Positions 52,814 to 62,909 of a DNA stretch of 64,000 bases are shown here, one piece after another. The stretch is from Mycolicibacterium stellerae (GTDB lineage Bacteria; Actinomycetota; Actinomycetes; Mycobacteriales; Mycobacteriaceae). A program made the position numbers and the translations under genes. The notes beneath the pieces are model-generated. The model searched no databases and had not been told where the DNA came from. It saw nothing but the letters and a program-made list of their open reading frames with translations. The stretch is taken from NCBI RefSeq assembly GCF_003719305.1, contig NZ_RARC01000003.1, positions 124,001-188,000 on the forward strand, written 5' to 3'. Each line of letters begins with the position of its first letter. Position 1 is the first letter of the stretch.

Positions 52814-53686
52814 ATGCGGCTCGGATTGCATGCGCTGGGCATCGGCAGCGGCGCCGACCGTGCTGTCATCGACGCGGTTGCATCCGCCGCCGACCGGGCC
52901 GGGTTCGCGACGCTGTGGTCGGGCGAACACGTCGTGATGGTGGATCAGTCGTCGTCGCGCTATCCGTACTCCGACGACGGCCGGATCGCGGTGCCTGCGG
53001 AAGCCGACTGGATCGACCCGTTGATCGGCTTGAGTTTCGCCGCCGCCGCCACTTCGACCATCCGGATCGCCACCGGTGTGCTGCTGCTGCCAGAGCACAA
53101 CCCGGTGCTGGTGGCCAAGCAGGCGGCAACGCTGGACACGCTGAGCGGAGGCAGGCTGACGCTCGGCATCGGCATCGGCTGGTCGCGCGAGGAGTTTGAC
53201 GCGCTCGGCGTCCCGTTCGAGCGGCGGGGCGCGCGCACGAAGGAGTACGTCGACGCCATCCGCACGCTGTGGCGCGACGACGTCGCCTCCTTCGACGGCG
53301 AGTTCGTTCGCTTCGACGCGGTGCGGGTCAACCCGAAGCCGGTGCACGACCGCCGCATTCCGATCGTGCTCGGCGGCAACAGCGACGCGGCCCTGCGCCG
53401 CGTGGCGACGTGGGGCGACGGCTGGTACGGGTTCAACCTCGACGGCGTCGACGCGGTCGTCGAACGCGTCGAATTCCTGCGTCAGTCGTGCACAGAGTGT
53501 GGCCGGGATCCCGCCGACCTGAGGCTCGCCGTCGCGCTGCGCGAGGTCCATCCCGGTGATGTGCCGTCGCTGGCCGCATTGGGCATCGACGAGTTGGTGA
53601 TCGTGGAAGGCCCACCGGAAGACGCGCGTGAAGCCGCCGACTGGGTGAGCGCGCTCGCCGATCGGTGGATGGCAAAGCTGCTCTAG
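52814..53686 (+). CDS. LLM-class F420-dependent oxidoreductase
   Basis: 290 residues. RLGLHALGIGSGADRAVIDAVASAADRAGFATLWSGEHVVM, TSTIRIATGVLLLPEHNPVLVAKQAATLDTLSGGRLTLGIGIGWSREEFDALG-type strands match the Rv2161c/TIGR03619-like branch. Probably F420-dependent. Its stop overlaps the convergent CYTH-CHAD stop by four bases. Confidence 0.88.
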   Translation: MRLGLHALGIGSGADRAVIDAVASAADRAGFATLWSGEHVVMVDQSSSRYPYSDDGRIAVPAEADWIDPLIGLSFAAAATSTIRIATGVLLLPEHNPVLVAKQAATLDTLSGGRLTLGIGIGWSREEFDALGVPFERRGARTKEYVDAIRTLWRDDVASFDGEFVRFDAVRVNPKPVHDRRIPIVLGGNSDAALRRVATWGDGWYGFNLDGVDAVVERVEFLRQSCTECGRDPADLRLAVALREVHPGDVPSLAALGIDELVIVEGPPEDAREAADWVSALADRWMAKLL

Positions 53687-55104
53687 CGCAGAAGCTCGCG
53701 GGCCTGATCCCGCGCGGCCTGGGCGATCTGCTGTTCTCGGGCGTACAGCAGGCCGTAGGTGAAGCCGTTCTCGCCGTACGACGTTCCGGCAGTCAACGCA
53801 AAGCGACGCAGCGCATCGGAGGCGACCACGCTGTCCTGATGCTCGCCAAGCACTCGCTGGATCCGCTTGTAGTGTTTCTCCGCCTTCTTGACCGCGGATG
53901 ACCCGTCCACCTGGCGCCGTAACTCGGCCGCATAGCGCGCCCGTTTCGCGGCCTTACGCGCGCGATGCAGCAAGGCGTCGTCGTCGGAGTCCGCCGCGGC
54001 CTCCAGCCGGCGGTCCGCCTTTTGTTCGGCCCGCGCCGCGCGCTTGCGCAGCGTGACGGCCGACGGTGCCGTGGTGACAGGCACTTGGGCCCGCCATTGC
54101 TGAAGTGTCGCAAGGATATCCAGGTAGCGAGGCGAATCCATCGCCTCTGCCACCTGTTTGCGGGCACGCAGCTGTTCGGAATGCAGGTCGGTGTTGATTC
54201 GGTTGGCGACCGGTCCGAGCACGATCTCAGGCGGCCAGTCTGCGAGGACCTTGCGGAAGCGGCGCCGTTGCACCTGCCGGTCGCGGACTTCACCAAGCAG
54301 GCCGGCGAACCACTTGAGCTCCTCGTCGACGTGCCCCGCGGCCGTGCGGTCCAGCAGCTTGCCGAACACCCGAATCGTGCTTCGCAGCCGGCGTATTGCC
54401 ACCCGGGTGTCGTGGATGGGGTCCTGCCCACGTCGAAGGGCTATATCGCCTTCGAAGATGGCGTCGATCTGCTCGCTGACATACGCCGCCAATGCCGACG
54501 GCCCGTCCCCGTCGACGTCCGGCCGTCGGGGAGCGGCGATCGCGTGGGCGAGCTTCGACGGATACCGCGACGGCCGGGCACCCGCCTTGGTGAGTCGCTT
54601 GGTCAGCCGTCGAGCCAGCGGACGCGCGTCCGGTCCGAGCTCCACCTCGACCTCTCGCCACGCGAGTAGGCGGTGGTCGACGGATGCCCGCACCAGGTCG
54701 TCGGCGAGCTCTGCGATCACTCCATCCTCCGGGTCGGCTCGGATGCGGTAGCGGGTGCGGTCGGTGCGCACCGTCGCCACGTTGACCAGTGGCTTGCCGA
54801 GGCGAAGGCCGGTCAACAGTTCCTTCAGCTCGGTCGGTGGGTCATCGGCTAGCGATGTGCGAATCTCGATCCGGCCTTCGGGGTCTGGGACCTTGAGCTG
54901 CCAGCCGGTGTCGTCGTCGCCATCCCGTCGTCTGAGCACGATTCCGTGGGACTGCAGATCGTGGTCGCTGGTGTCGTAGTAGACGCTCTCCAGGTGGACC
55001 GTGCTGAGGTCGACGTCGCCGCCGTCGATCAGGTCGTGCAGGTCCGGCACGACGAAATGGTCGTCGACGTCCCATTTTTCTTCGCGTTCGAGCAGCTCAT
55101 GCAT
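53683..55104 (-). CDS. CYTH-CHAD domain protein
   Basis: 473 residues from ATG 55104 (MHELLEREEKWDVDD). N-terminal CYTH domain (about 1-200) carries the EREEKW opening in place of ExExK, plus YYDTSDHDLQSHGIVLRRR and LKVP.. strands that line a triphosphate tunnel. C-terminal CHAD domain (about 215-470) has repeated His/Arg/Lys-rich helices: DPIHDTRVAIRRLRSTIRVF and LLHRARKAAKRARYAAEL. CYTH enzymes hydrolyse triphosphates or polyphosphate; CHAD binds polyphosphate. 41 bases after the DUF190 stop. Confidence 0.9.
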   Translation of the reverse strand: MHELLEREEKWDVDDHFVVPDLHDLIDGGDVDLSTVHLESVYYDTSDHDLQSHGIVLRRRDGDDDTGWQLKVPDPEGRIEIRTSLADDPPTELKELLTGLRLGKPLVNVATVRTDRTRYRIRADPEDGVIAELADDLVRASVDHRLLAWREVEVELGPDARPLARRLTKRLTKAGARPSRYPSKLAHAIAAPRRPDVDGDGPSALAAYVSEQIDAIFEGDIALRRGQDPIHDTRVAIRRLRSTIRVFGKLLDRTAAGHVDEELKWFAGLLGEVRDRQVQRRRFRKVLADWPPEIVLGPVANRINTDLHSEQLRARKQVAEAMDSPRYLDILATLQQWRAQVPVTTAPSAVTLRKRAARAEQKADRRLEAAADSDDDALLHRARKAAKRARYAAELRRQVDGSSAVKKAEKHYKRIQRVLGEHQDSVVASDALRRFALTAGTSYGENGFTYGLLYAREQQIAQAARDQARELLR

Positions 55105-55145
55105 AACGAAGAGGCTTTCCGCATCCTCGCGGCACGAAACATCGA

Positions 55146-56201
55146 TCAGTACGGGTAGCTGGCCAACCCGGTGCCTCCGACCCGCGTGCCGTCGTCGATC
55201 GACACCAAGGCCGGAACGAGTTCGCTGGTCACCAGGCCGTGCTCGGTGGTCATTTCGTCGATGATCTCGAAGCTGGCCGCGATGCGGTCGGGGGTGTCGA
55301 CGACGATGGTGGTCACCGGCACCCTGCGGGCCAGCTGCACCCACTTGTCGCCGTGCGGTTGGTGGTCGCCGTGGAATCCCCAGATGCCGCGCAGCACCGT
55401 AGCGCCGTTGGCCGACCGTGAGTCGAACAGCCGGCGGACGATGGCCCGGTGGATCGGCACGCCGCCGTGTAGCGCCGACTCGCAGGAGTAGACCATCAGC
55501 TTCTGCCAGAGCGCGCGTCCGTGGTCGTCGGTGGGAGGTAAAGCCGGCGGCTGGGCCAACAGGTTGCCGTCGCGTTTACACACTTGTGCACGTTCGATCG
55601 TGAAAAGCGGTTCTCGTAAGAGCGTTTCGAGTTCGGGCAGCGCGTCGGCGACTTGCTGGCCGGTGCCGACCGCGATGATCATCACCGGGACGCCGATGTT
55701 GCGGCTGAAGAAAGCCGCCCGTTTGCGCTCGCCGTGCGCGGTACCGTCGACGCCGAGAAACACTGAGGCGCCCGCGAATCCGAGTCGATGCAACACCTCA
55801 CACACCGCGCGGTACGCGGGCCGTCCGTCGGCGCGATCCTGGCGGCCGACGTAGACGGTGAGCTTGGCCGCATCGGGTGTCGTCGGCGCCGAACCGCCGA
55901 GGTGTGCGCGTTCGAGCGTGACGAGGCCGCGCGACACCATCGCGGCGACCTGGTCGGCGATCCCGGCCATCTTGTCGGATGTGTCCACAGCTGCGATCGC
56001 GATCGGCGAATCCTCCGACAGGCTGAGGGACTGGTCGCTGCGCATCTCGTGGTGCGGGCCGAAGCTGGAGATGCCGCGCAGCACGACGCTGGTGGCGACC
56101 GCCTTGTCGCCGTAGAGATCGAGCAGGGCGTCGGACAGGAACCGGTCGCCGTGCCGAAGCCGCTCGGCGAAATACGTGGTGAGCTTGAGACAGTCGGTCA
56201 C
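55146..56201 (-). CDS. DUF190 protein with three tandem PII-like repeats
   Basis: 351 residues from GTG 56201, which overlaps the CrcB stop. Three copies of the DUF190 unit are visible: CLKLTTYFAERLRHGDRFLSD (from residue 3), AKLTVYVGRQDRADGRPAYRA (about 120) and QKLMVYSCESALHGGVPIHRA (about 235), each followed by a G(A)(S/T)V.(L/F)RG-type strand and an E(R/H)A.V-type end. DUF190 resembles PII signalling proteins and is regularly encoded with CrcB, suggesting regulation of fluoride export. Orthologous order to Rv3069-Rv3071. Confidence 0.88.
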   Translation of the reverse strand: MTDCLKLTTYFAERLRHGDRFLSDALLDLYGDKAVATSVVLRGISSFGPHHEMRSDQSLSLSEDSPIAIAAVDTSDKMAGIADQVAAMVSRGLVTLERAHLGGSAPTTPDAAKLTVYVGRQDRADGRPAYRAVCEVLHRLGFAGASVFLGVDGTAHGERKRAAFFSRNIGVPVMIIAVGTGQQVADALPELETLLREPLFTIERAQVCKRDGNLLAQPPALPPTDDHGRALWQKLMVYSCESALHGGVPIHRAIVRRLFDSRSANGATVLRGIWGFHGDHQPHGDKWVQLARRVPVTTIVVDTPDRIAASFEIIDEMTTEHGLVTSELVPALVSIDDGTRVGGTGLASYPY

Positions 56202-56563
56202 AGCGCGGCGCCGATCGACTGACCAAGCCACGCGGCGGCCAGGCCGAGCAACACACTGACCGCGATGTTGGCGAACGCTGCGACCACTTGACGCTCCTCA
56301 CCGAGCCGTTGCGTCTCCAGCATCCACGTCGAAAAGGTGGTGTAGGAGCCGACGAACGCGGTACCGGCCAGCAACGCCATATGCGGGCTGAGCGCGAGCC
56401 CGGCGAAGAAGCCGAGCAGCAGTGCCCCGCTGAGGTTGACGACAAGCGTGCCGAACGGGAACGGCCTGCCGACCCGCTTGGACACTGCGCGGTCGACCAG
56501 GAAGCGCAACACCGCGCCGGCCCCGCCGATCGCCATGACGCCGGCCCACACCGCGACGGTCAT
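56198..56563 (-). CDS. crcB: CrcB/Fluc fluoride channel subunit 2
   Basis: 121 residues, four membrane helices. Motifs [34 protein letters not shown] (pore Asn) and [12 protein letters not shown] (central sodium/Phe box region) are the Fluc signature. Overlaps the first crcB by four bases; the two products probably form the heterodimeric, dual-topology channel. Confidence 0.92.
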   Translation of the reverse strand: MTVAVWAGVMAIGGAGAVLRFLVDRAVSKRVGRPFPFGTLVVNLSGALLLGFFAGLALSPHMALLAGTAFVGSYTTFSTWMLETQRLGEERQVVAAFANIAVSVLLGLAAAWLGQSIGAAL

Positions 56564-56976
56564 CGGCGCACCCCGACCCGCCGCACCATGGCTGTCGCGA
56601 TATAGACCGCGACCAACCCCGCGGCGATGCTGGCGAGGGTGTAGCCGATGGCGAGGCCGTAGTGGCGGTGCTCGAACATCTTGATGGTCTCGACCTGCAT
56701 GGTGGAAAACGTCGTAAGGCCCCCGCACAGGCCGGTGCCGATGAGGGGGCGCCGATAACTCGACACCGGCAAACGCTCGAGGAGCCTGGTGACGAAATAT
56801 CCCAACAGGAATGCGCCCACGATGTTGACGATGAACGTGGGCCACGGCCATCGGCCGGGGTCGGGTGCGGCTAACGTCTCCAGGCCCGCCCGGGCCAGCG
56901 TCCCGATCGCGCCGCCGACGAAAACCGCGGCCAACTCACGCCGGTCGAAATTGAACACAAGCCAAAGTATCGCCAT
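56560..56976 (-). CDS. crcB: CrcB/Fluc fluoride channel subunit 1
   Basis: 138 residues, four helices. [33 protein letters not shown] (pore Asn) and [12 protein letters not shown] match Fluc channels. First gene of the crcB-crcB-DUF190-CYTH/CHAD operon and divergent from pgm with 53 bases between; no room for, and no sign of, a fluoride riboswitch. Confidence 0.92.
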   Translation of the reverse strand: MAILWLVFNFDRRELAAVFVGGAIGTLARAGLETLAAPDPGRWPWPTFIVNIVGAFLLGYFVTRLLERLPVSSYRRPLIGTGLCGGLTTFSTMQVETIKMFEHRHYGLAIGYTLASIAAGLVAVYIATAMVRRVGVRR

Positions 56977-57029
56977 CCAGCTTCCGGACCCGCGTACGGC
57001 GCGAAATGTCGAGGAGCAGAATCGGGGGC

Positions 57030-58664
57030 ATGGCCGCCAACCCCCGCGCCGGCAAGCCGGCGCAACCCGAAGACCTCATCGATGTGGCCCAGGTGGTCAC
57101 GGCGTACTACACCGTCGAACCGGATCCGGACAACATCGACCAGCAGGTGGCCTTCGGTACCTCGGGGCACCGCGGATCGAGCCTGGACGCCGCGTTCAAC
57201 GAGGCGCACATCCTGGCGACCACGCAGGCGATCGCGGAGTACCGGAAGGCGCAGGGTACGTCGGGCCCGCTGTTCATCGGCCGCGACACCCATGCGCTGT
57301 CGGAACCGGCGTGGGTGTCGGCGCTCGAGGTGTTGGCCGCCAACGACGTCGTGGCGATGATCGACTCGGCCGACCGCTTCACGCCGACGCCCGCTGTCAG
57401 CCACGCGATACTGGCGTTCAACCGGGACCGCGACGGTGACTTGGCCGACGGCATCGTCGTCACACCGTCGCACAACCCGCCCCGCGACGGCGGGTTCAAG
57501 TACAACCCGCCCAACGGCGGGCCTGCCGACACCGATGCGACGGGCGTGATCGCCAAGCGGGCCAACGAGATCCTGCGCGACGGCCTGGCGGCGGTGAAGC
57601 GGGTGCCGTTGGCCCGTGCGCTGCAGAACGCGCAGCGCCACGACTACATGGACGCCTACATCGCCGATTTGCCGAACGTGGTCGACATGCACGCCATCAG
57701 CGCCGAGAAGATCCGCATCGGGGCCGACCCGCTGGGTGGGGCCAGCGTCGACTATTGGGGCGCGATTGCCGAACGGCACAACCTCGAGCTGACGGTGATC
57801 AACCCGCTGGTCGACGCCACGTGGCGGTTCATGACGCTGGACACCGACGGCAAGATCAGGATGGACTGCAGCTCACCCAATGCGATGGCCTCGCTGATCG
57901 CCAACCGCGAGGCGTACCAGATCGGGACGGGCAACGACGCCGACTCCGACCGGCACGGCATCGTCACGCCCGACGGCGGGCTGCTCAATCCCAACCACTA
58001 TCTCGCGGTGGCGATCGAGTACCTCTACACGAATCGGCCGGAGTGGCCCGCGACGACGGCCGTCGGCAAGACCGCGGTCAGCTCGTCGATCATCGACCGC
58101 GTCGTGGCAGGCCTTGGCCGCAAATTGCTCGAGGTGCCCGTCGGGTTCAAGTGGTTCGTCGACGGATTGATCAGCGGCACCATCGGTTTCGGCGGCGAGG
58201 AGAGTGCGGGGGCGTCATTCCTGCGTCGGGACGGATCGACATGGACGACCGACAAGGACGGCATCATCTTGGCGCTGCTGGCGTCGGAGATCCTCGCCGT
58301 CACCGGCTCTTCACCGTCGCAGCGCTACGAAGCGCTGGCCGAATCCTACGGTGCGCCAACCTATGCGCGTGTCGACGCGCCTGCCGACCGCGAGCAGAAG
58401 GCACGGCTGGCCAAGCTGTCGCCGGAGGAGGTGACGGCCACCGAACTCGCCGGCGAGGAGATCACCGCCAAGCTGACGACGGCACCCGGCAATGGCGCCC
58501 CGCTCGGCGGTCTCAAGGTGACGACGGAGAACGCCTGGTTCGCAGCGCGGCCGTCGGGCACCGAGGACGTCTACAAGATCTATGCCGAGTCGTTCAAGGG
58601 ACCCGAGCATCTCGCCGAGGTACAAGAAGCGGCGCGTGAAGTGGTGAACAAGGTCATCGCGTGA
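57030..58664 (+). CDS. pgm: phosphoglucomutase (alpha-D-glucose-phosphate specific)
   Basis: 544 residues from ATG 57030. [10 protein letters not shown] at the N-terminus, phospho-Ser loop [15 protein letters not shown], metal loop [10 protein letters not shown], sugar-specificity loop GFGGEESAG and phosphate-binding [10 protein letters not shown] are all intact. It interconverts glucose-1-P and glucose-6-P for glycogen, trehalose and cell-wall precursors. Same neighbours as M. tuberculosis Rv3068c. Confidence 0.96.
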   Translation: MAANPRAGKPAQPEDLIDVAQVVTAYYTVEPDPDNIDQQVAFGTSGHRGSSLDAAFNEAHILATTQAIAEYRKAQGTSGPLFIGRDTHALSEPAWVSALEVLAANDVVAMIDSADRFTPTPAVSHAILAFNRDRDGDLADGIVVTPSHNPPRDGGFKYNPPNGGPADTDATGVIAKRANEILRDGLAAVKRVPLARALQNAQRHDYMDAYIADLPNVVDMHAISAEKIRIGADPLGGASVDYWGAIAERHNLELTVINPLVDATWRFMTLDTDGKIRMDCSSPNAMASLIANREAYQIGTGNDADSDRHGIVTPDGGLLNPNHYLAVAIEYLYTNRPEWPATTAVGKTAVSSSIIDRVVAGLGRKLLEVPVGFKWFVDGLISGTIGFGGEESAGASFLRRDGSTWTTDKDGIILALLASEILAVTGSSPSQRYEALAESYGAPTYARVDAPADREQKARLAKLSPEEVTATELAGEEITAKLTTAPGNGAPLGGLKVTTENAWFAARPSGTEDVYKIYAESFKGPEHLAEVQEAAREVVNKVIA

Positions 58665-59929
58665 GTTCGGAGAGCGACTGTCGGACGGAGACAACCGAAC
58701 CCAAGCAGCCGCTGCCGCGTGAAGTCTGGCTGCTGATCGCGGCCAACGTCGTGGTGGCACTCGGCTACGGCGTGGTCGCACCGGTTCTTCCGCAGTATGC
58801 GCGGCACTTCGGGGTCAGCATCAGCGCGGCGACGTTCGTCATCACGGCGTTCGCGCTGATGCGACTGGTTGCCGCGCCGCCCGCCGGCCTGCTGGTGCAA
58901 CGGGTGGGGGAGAGACGGGTCTACGTCAGCGGTCTGGTGATCGTGGCGTTGTCCACCGGCGCCTGTGCCTTCGCGGAAACATATTGGCAGCTACTGCTTT
59001 TCCGCTCATTGGGCGGGCTGGGTTCGGCGATGTTCACGGTGTCCTCGCTCGGACTGATGATCCGGATCTCGCCGCCGGACGCGCGTGGGCGAGTCGCGGG
59101 CATGTTCTCGTCGGGCTTCCTGATCGGGTCGGTCGGGGGGCCGGTGCTGGGCAGTGTGACCGTGGGCCTGGGATTGGCTGCGCCCTTCGTGATCTACGGC
59201 GCCGCACTGCTGGTGGCCGCGGCGGTGGTCTTCATCAGCCTGCGCAACTCCGCTGTGGCGTTACCCGAAGCAACGACGGAACCCGCCGTCTCGGTGCGGA
59301 CAGTGTTGCGGCACAGCGCATATCGCGCAGCGTTGTTCTCCAACTTTGCGACCGGCTGGGCGGCGTTCGGTTTGCGCATCGCGCTGGTGCCGCTGTTCGT
59401 GGTGGAGGGGCTGGGTTACGGAGCGGGCTTCGCGGGATTGGCGCTGGCGACGTTCGCGATCGGCAACATCTTGGCCGTCATTCCCAGCGGGTATCTGTCC
59501 GACAAGGTCGGTCGTCGCAAGCTGCTCATCGTCGGCCTGACGGTGTCGGCGGTCTCGACGGTGCTCGTCGGCTACACGTCGTCGCTGCCGGTGTTCCTGG
59601 CCGCGGCCCTCGTGACGGGCGCGGCAACCGGAGTCTTCGTCTCACCGCAGCAGGCGGCGGTGGCCGACATCGTCGGCAACAAATCACGAGGCGGAACGGC
59701 GGTCGCGACGTTCCAGATGATGGCCGACCTGGGATCCATCGTCGGATCGCTTGCGGTGGGCCAGGTGGCCGAGCACGGCTCGTTCGCGATGGCGTTCTTC
59801 GTCAGCGGCGGCGTCCTGCTGGCGGCCGCGGTCGGGTGGGTGTTCGCGCCGGAGACGCGCGGCCTGCCGCCGGTTACGCCGACGCCAATGCGGGCGATCG
59901 GGCCGGAGGCCGGTGGCGAAGTTCCGTGA
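58661..59929 (+). CDS. MFS transporter
   Basis: 422 residues from GTG 58661 overlapping the pgm stop. Twelve predicted helices; LVQRVGERRVYV and LSDKVGRRKLLIVG are the motif-A loops of both halves. Resembles multidrug or sugar effluxers. Coupled translation with pgm does not by itself indicate a sugar-phosphate role. Confidence 0.87.
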   Translation: MSSESDCRTETTEPKQPLPREVWLLIAANVVVALGYGVVAPVLPQYARHFGVSISAATFVITAFALMRLVAAPPAGLLVQRVGERRVYVSGLVIVALSTGACAFAETYWQLLLFRSLGGLGSAMFTVSSLGLMIRISPPDARGRVAGMFSSGFLIGSVGGPVLGSVTVGLGLAAPFVIYGAALLVAAAVVFISLRNSAVALPEATTEPAVSVRTVLRHSAYRAALFSNFATGWAAFGLRIALVPLFVVEGLGYGAGFAGLALATFAIGNILAVIPSGYLSDKVGRRKLLIVGLTVSAVSTVLVGYTSSLPVFLAAALVTGAATGVFVSPQQAAVADIVGNKSRGGTAVATFQMMADLGSIVGSLAVGQVAEHGSFAMAFFVSGGVLLAAAVGWVFAPETRGLPPVTPTPMRAIGPEAGGEVP

Positions 59930-59985
59930 CCAGCGACTTTGAAGCCTTACCGCAGGTGGTGTAGCTTCGACAGGCACAACTTCAC

Positions 59986-60058
59986 GGGGCTATGGCGCAG
60001 CTGGTAGCGCACCACACTGGCAGTGTGGGGGTCAGGGGTTCGAGTCCCCTTAGCTCCA
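59986..60058 (+). tRNA. tRNA-Ala (GGC)
   Basis: 73 nt without encoded CCA. Acceptor GGGGCTA pairs with TAGCTCC (one G-T pair); D-arm GCGCAGCTGGTAGCGC; anticodon stem CCACA/TGTGG around loop CTGGCAG with anticodon GGC; T-arm AGGGG/CCCCT around TTCGAGT. An integrase fragment begins 44 bases downstream, so the 3' half is a likely attachment site. Confidence 0.96.
60030..60058. other. putative attachment core in tRNA-Ala 3' end
   Basis: The T-arm and acceptor 3' strand of the tRNA next to a tyrosine-integrase gene is the usual integration target. The second copy of the core should lie beyond the right end of the window. Inference from position only. Confidence 0.4.
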
Positions 60059-60102
60059 CTTTATTTCGCAGGTCACCCGTGCCTGCCTGTCCTCGTTCTG
60101 TC

Positions 60103-60780
60103 CTATTGGCCGGTCGAAAAGACAGCCGACGCGGCAGTCAATCGGTCGTCAGTGACTCGCCCGTAGACAGCCTGAGTCATTCGTTGGGTGTGGCCGTGCC
60201 ACGCGGCGACCACGTCGGCGGCGATTCCCGCCGCGCGCATTCGTGAGATGTTCGAGTGCCGCAGCTTGCCCATTGAGATCGCTTTGAGCCCGGCCGCCGT
60301 CCGCTGCACGGCGAACTCTCGCGAGTAGTCGCGCACCGGCAACCGTGTCCCGTCTATCCGTGAGAGCAACAGGTCATCGTCGTTGGGTGGCCGCCCCATA
60401 GCTAGGCGCTCGCGCGCGTGGACCGTTCGCATGGCCCTGACCATCGCTAGCTCTTGCGGTGGAAGCGGCAGGTCGCGGGCGCTGCGCTGGGTCTTGGTCG
60501 CCACAATGATCGAGAAGACTGACCGGTCACGCTCGAACGCGTTCGGCGCGGCGCGCTGCAGTTCGGTCTCGGCGGCGTGAAGTCGTCTGGCGGCTTCATC
60601 GGCGGATCGAAGTGCCATCTCGATTGCTGTGTGATCCGCGCCGAAGGTCGCCTTGATTAGCTCGTCCTCGGCAAGCGTGGCACTGGCAGCCGCCACTCGC
60701 CAGCGGCGCCATTCAGAGATGCCAGTGGATGGCGGCGGGTGGCGTGCGTGGATGAAACGGGCGCAATCGGCGAAGCGCAA
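60103..60780 (-). CDS. shortened tyrosine recombinase (integrase) catalytic part
   Basis: 225 residues; the typical phage integrase is 350-400. The C-terminal catalytic region is present: LRHSNISRMRAAG (box with His/Arg), AWHGHTQRM (His/Trp-like) and nucleophile Tyr in VYGRV. The SAM-like core-binding domain and the box with the first catalytic Arg (normally in a TGxRxGE context) are not recognisable; residues 1-85 are helical with no match I know. It points towards the tRNA, as integrases of tRNA-borne islands do. Probably a decayed or divergent integrase. Confidence 0.7.
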   Translation of the reverse strand: MRFADCARFIHARHPPPSTGISEWRRWRVAAASATLAEDELIKATFGADHTAIEMALRSADEAARRLHAAETELQRAAPNAFERDRSVFSIIVATKTQRSARDLPLPPQELAMVRAMRTVHARERLAMGRPPNDDDLLLSRIDGTRLPVRDYSREFAVQRTAAGLKAISMGKLRHSNISRMRAAGIAADVVAAWHGHTQRMTQAVYGRVTDDRLTAASAVFSTGQ

Positions 60781-60903
60781 CCCTTCCGGCCCTTCGGCGG
60801 ATTTCGAATAGGGAAGATTCGTCAGCTAGTTAACTCGTTGTCGGAGACTTCCTGGGTCCAAGGTGAGATTCTGATTGCACGGTGAACCAGGCTTGGAGGA
60901 GAT

Positions 60904-62640
60904 ATGTCTGAGGATGCGTCGTCAAGCGCACAAGATCCTGGCGCAGCGTCTGGGACGCCGAACTTTCGCGCCTTACTGATCAACGACGGCGGTGACCGGG
61001 CGACGGTCGATGTTGGAGCAGGCGGTTACCGCATCGTCTCTGCGGGTCAACGCGGCTGGCGCGCCGCCACTCTGGATACGACAGATGCCGTGGCGGGGCC
61101 GCGATTTCTCGCCGTCGGTATTGATTCCGCCACAGCGGATAAGCCCCGTGACGGGATCGTGGCCACAGCAACCTCATCGGGGCGGCGCCCCAGGTCGGTG
61201 GAGCTGCGCTTGACCAAGGCTGGTGACTGGGTCACTCACACCGAGGAACGCATCCGAGGACGGGCGGTGGTCAGGACAAGGGCGGCGGGTGTGTTGGGTA
61301 AGACCACCCAGGGGATCTCGCTGGAGCGAGTGGGATTGGACCACAACGGAAACCAAGCTTGGAGCGCGCAAGCCTCCGTGTCCTATCTGGAAGACGGCTC
61401 GCATAAGACGGAAGGGACGATCAGCTATGTCAGCGGGGGCACCGGCGAGTTCGCATCCATCAGCAACCCACGGGGGCTCGAGAGCAGCGGCGGATGGAAA
61501 CCGATCCCTGCGGGTCCTGGCGCCACCGGTTTGCAAAAGATCGAACTCAACAAGGACGGCTCCGTCGAAACCCACACCACCATCACGAGTCCCAAGGGAA
61601 CGACGTCCATTCACGACGTCGAATACAGCGGCCAGAGTCACTGGGAAAAGACGACCACGACGAAGACCAGCCAGTTCACTCCCACCGGCAGCGTGAATCA
61701 TGAGACCACCAAGTCCCAGTTCTTCGATCACGATGTGGGAAAGGGTGAAACAGTCAGCAAAACAATCGAGACCCGGGACGGCGTGACAACGTCTGAGGAG
61801 TCGCGAACAGTCTTGACGGGCGACGCCACGAACGGCGGCCGCGTCACCAGCACGACGCGCAGCGATGGGACGGGCTCGATCGAGACGCTCACCTGGAACG
61901 GCAACGAGGGCAGCAAGACTCTGACCGAGACCGACAAGAGTGGCGCGGTCGTGAAGGAAGAGCGCACGGCACTGAAAAAGGATCAAGGCACCTGGCGCGA
62001 AAAGTACTCCGGCGAGCAAGAGGAAGAGGAAAAGCAGAAAGAGAAGGACTCCTCCTCAAGCGACGATGACTCCTCCTCGAGCGACAATGACGATTCCGAC
62101 AATGGGGAACAGACCGACGATTCGGGCAGCGAGACCGAAAGTGATGACGGCAGCGGCGACTACGGGGAGGACACTGGTGGGCCGCCCGGTCTGAGTTGGG
62201 ACGGCCAGGACAACGGACCCCTGTCACTGCTGAAGGATGGCGGTAAATCGCTGACCGACGGAGACGATCCGATGCGTGAGCTCGACCTGCTCGGCGCACC
62301 GGAGTTTGCCGCGTTACTCGTAAAGGCACTGCGTGGCGCCGCCGCCGGCAAGGGTGGCTCAGGGGGCGAGGGACTCGGCGAAGACTTCGGCCCCGAAATC
62401 GACGCGAGCCGCCTGACACTGACGGTGCCTCACTCCGTGGCGATCGACGGCGAGTGGGGCGACTTCACCAACCCGAAGGCGCACACCCGTCTGGTGACCG
62501 AGATCGAGACACACCTGGTTGAACAGGGTCAGGAGAGTCTGGCGCGCGACCTCAGCGCCACAACCCTGGACCATGGCCTCGACATAACTGGTCTCCGGAC
62601 TGGATTCAACATCGCCGACGCGGGCACCAGGTTCACGTAG
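60904..62640 (+). CDS. unrecognised acidic, repeat-strand protein of the island
   Basis: 578 residues; ATG 60904 follows GGAGGA. Not recognised. Residues about 100-370 form a long series of short alternating strands rich in Thr/Ser/Lys/Glu (patterns like KTEGTISYVSGG, SVETHTTITSPKGTTS, TTTTKTSQFTPTGSVNHETTKS), suggesting an extended beta-structure. Residues 375-430 are an extreme Ser/Asp/Glu-rich linker, and the C-terminal 140 residues are globular. No signal peptide. Composition (AAG, GAA, lower GC) differs from flanking chromosomal genes, consistent with transfer. Confidence 0.75.
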   Translation: MSEDASSSAQDPGAASGTPNFRALLINDGGDRATVDVGAGGYRIVSAGQRGWRAATLDTTDAVAGPRFLAVGIDSATADKPRDGIVATATSSGRRPRSVELRLTKAGDWVTHTEERIRGRAVVRTRAAGVLGKTTQGISLERVGLDHNGNQAWSAQASVSYLEDGSHKTEGTISYVSGGTGEFASISNPRGLESSGGWKPIPAGPGATGLQKIELNKDGSVETHTTITSPKGTTSIHDVEYSGQSHWEKTTTTKTSQFTPTGSVNHETTKSQFFDHDVGKGETVSKTIETRDGVTTSEESRTVLTGDATNGGRVTSTTRSDGTGSIETLTWNGNEGSKTLTETDKSGAVVKEERTALKKDQGTWREKYSGEQEEEEKQKEKDSSSSDDDSSSSDNDDSDNGEQTDDSGSETESDDGSGDYGEDTGGPPGLSWDGQDNGPLSLLKDGGKSLTDGDDPMRELDLLGAPEFAALLVKALRGAAAGKGGSGGEGLGEDFGPEIDASRLTLTVPHSVAIDGEWGDFTNPKAHTRLVTEIETHLVEQGQESLARDLSATTLDHGLDITGLRTGFNIADAGTRFT

Positions 62641-62909
62641 AGGACACACTGAGGATCGCAACAAGCTGGCGTCGACCCCACGCGAAGCAGGCGCGATCGG
62701 CTCGCGACAGAATCGGTCATTATCGCTAGATCGCCCTCGAGGCGCTGCCGACGTGGCATCGATATGTGGCATCGATATAAGGGGGCGAATGGCCGAAAGA
62801 GGACGTCATCGATCCCGGTGGCAGCGCGGTCGATGAGCCGTCGGAGTCGCAGGACGGCAACGATAACGGCGGACGATCGCCCGCCGAGTCGGCGCCACCG
62901 GCGGCGGCG

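Noticed and set aside
56977..57029. Possible fluoride riboswitch ahead of the crcB pair
   Set aside because: Only 53 bases separate the crcB and pgm starts and no GGNGAUGG-type pseudoknot core is visible.
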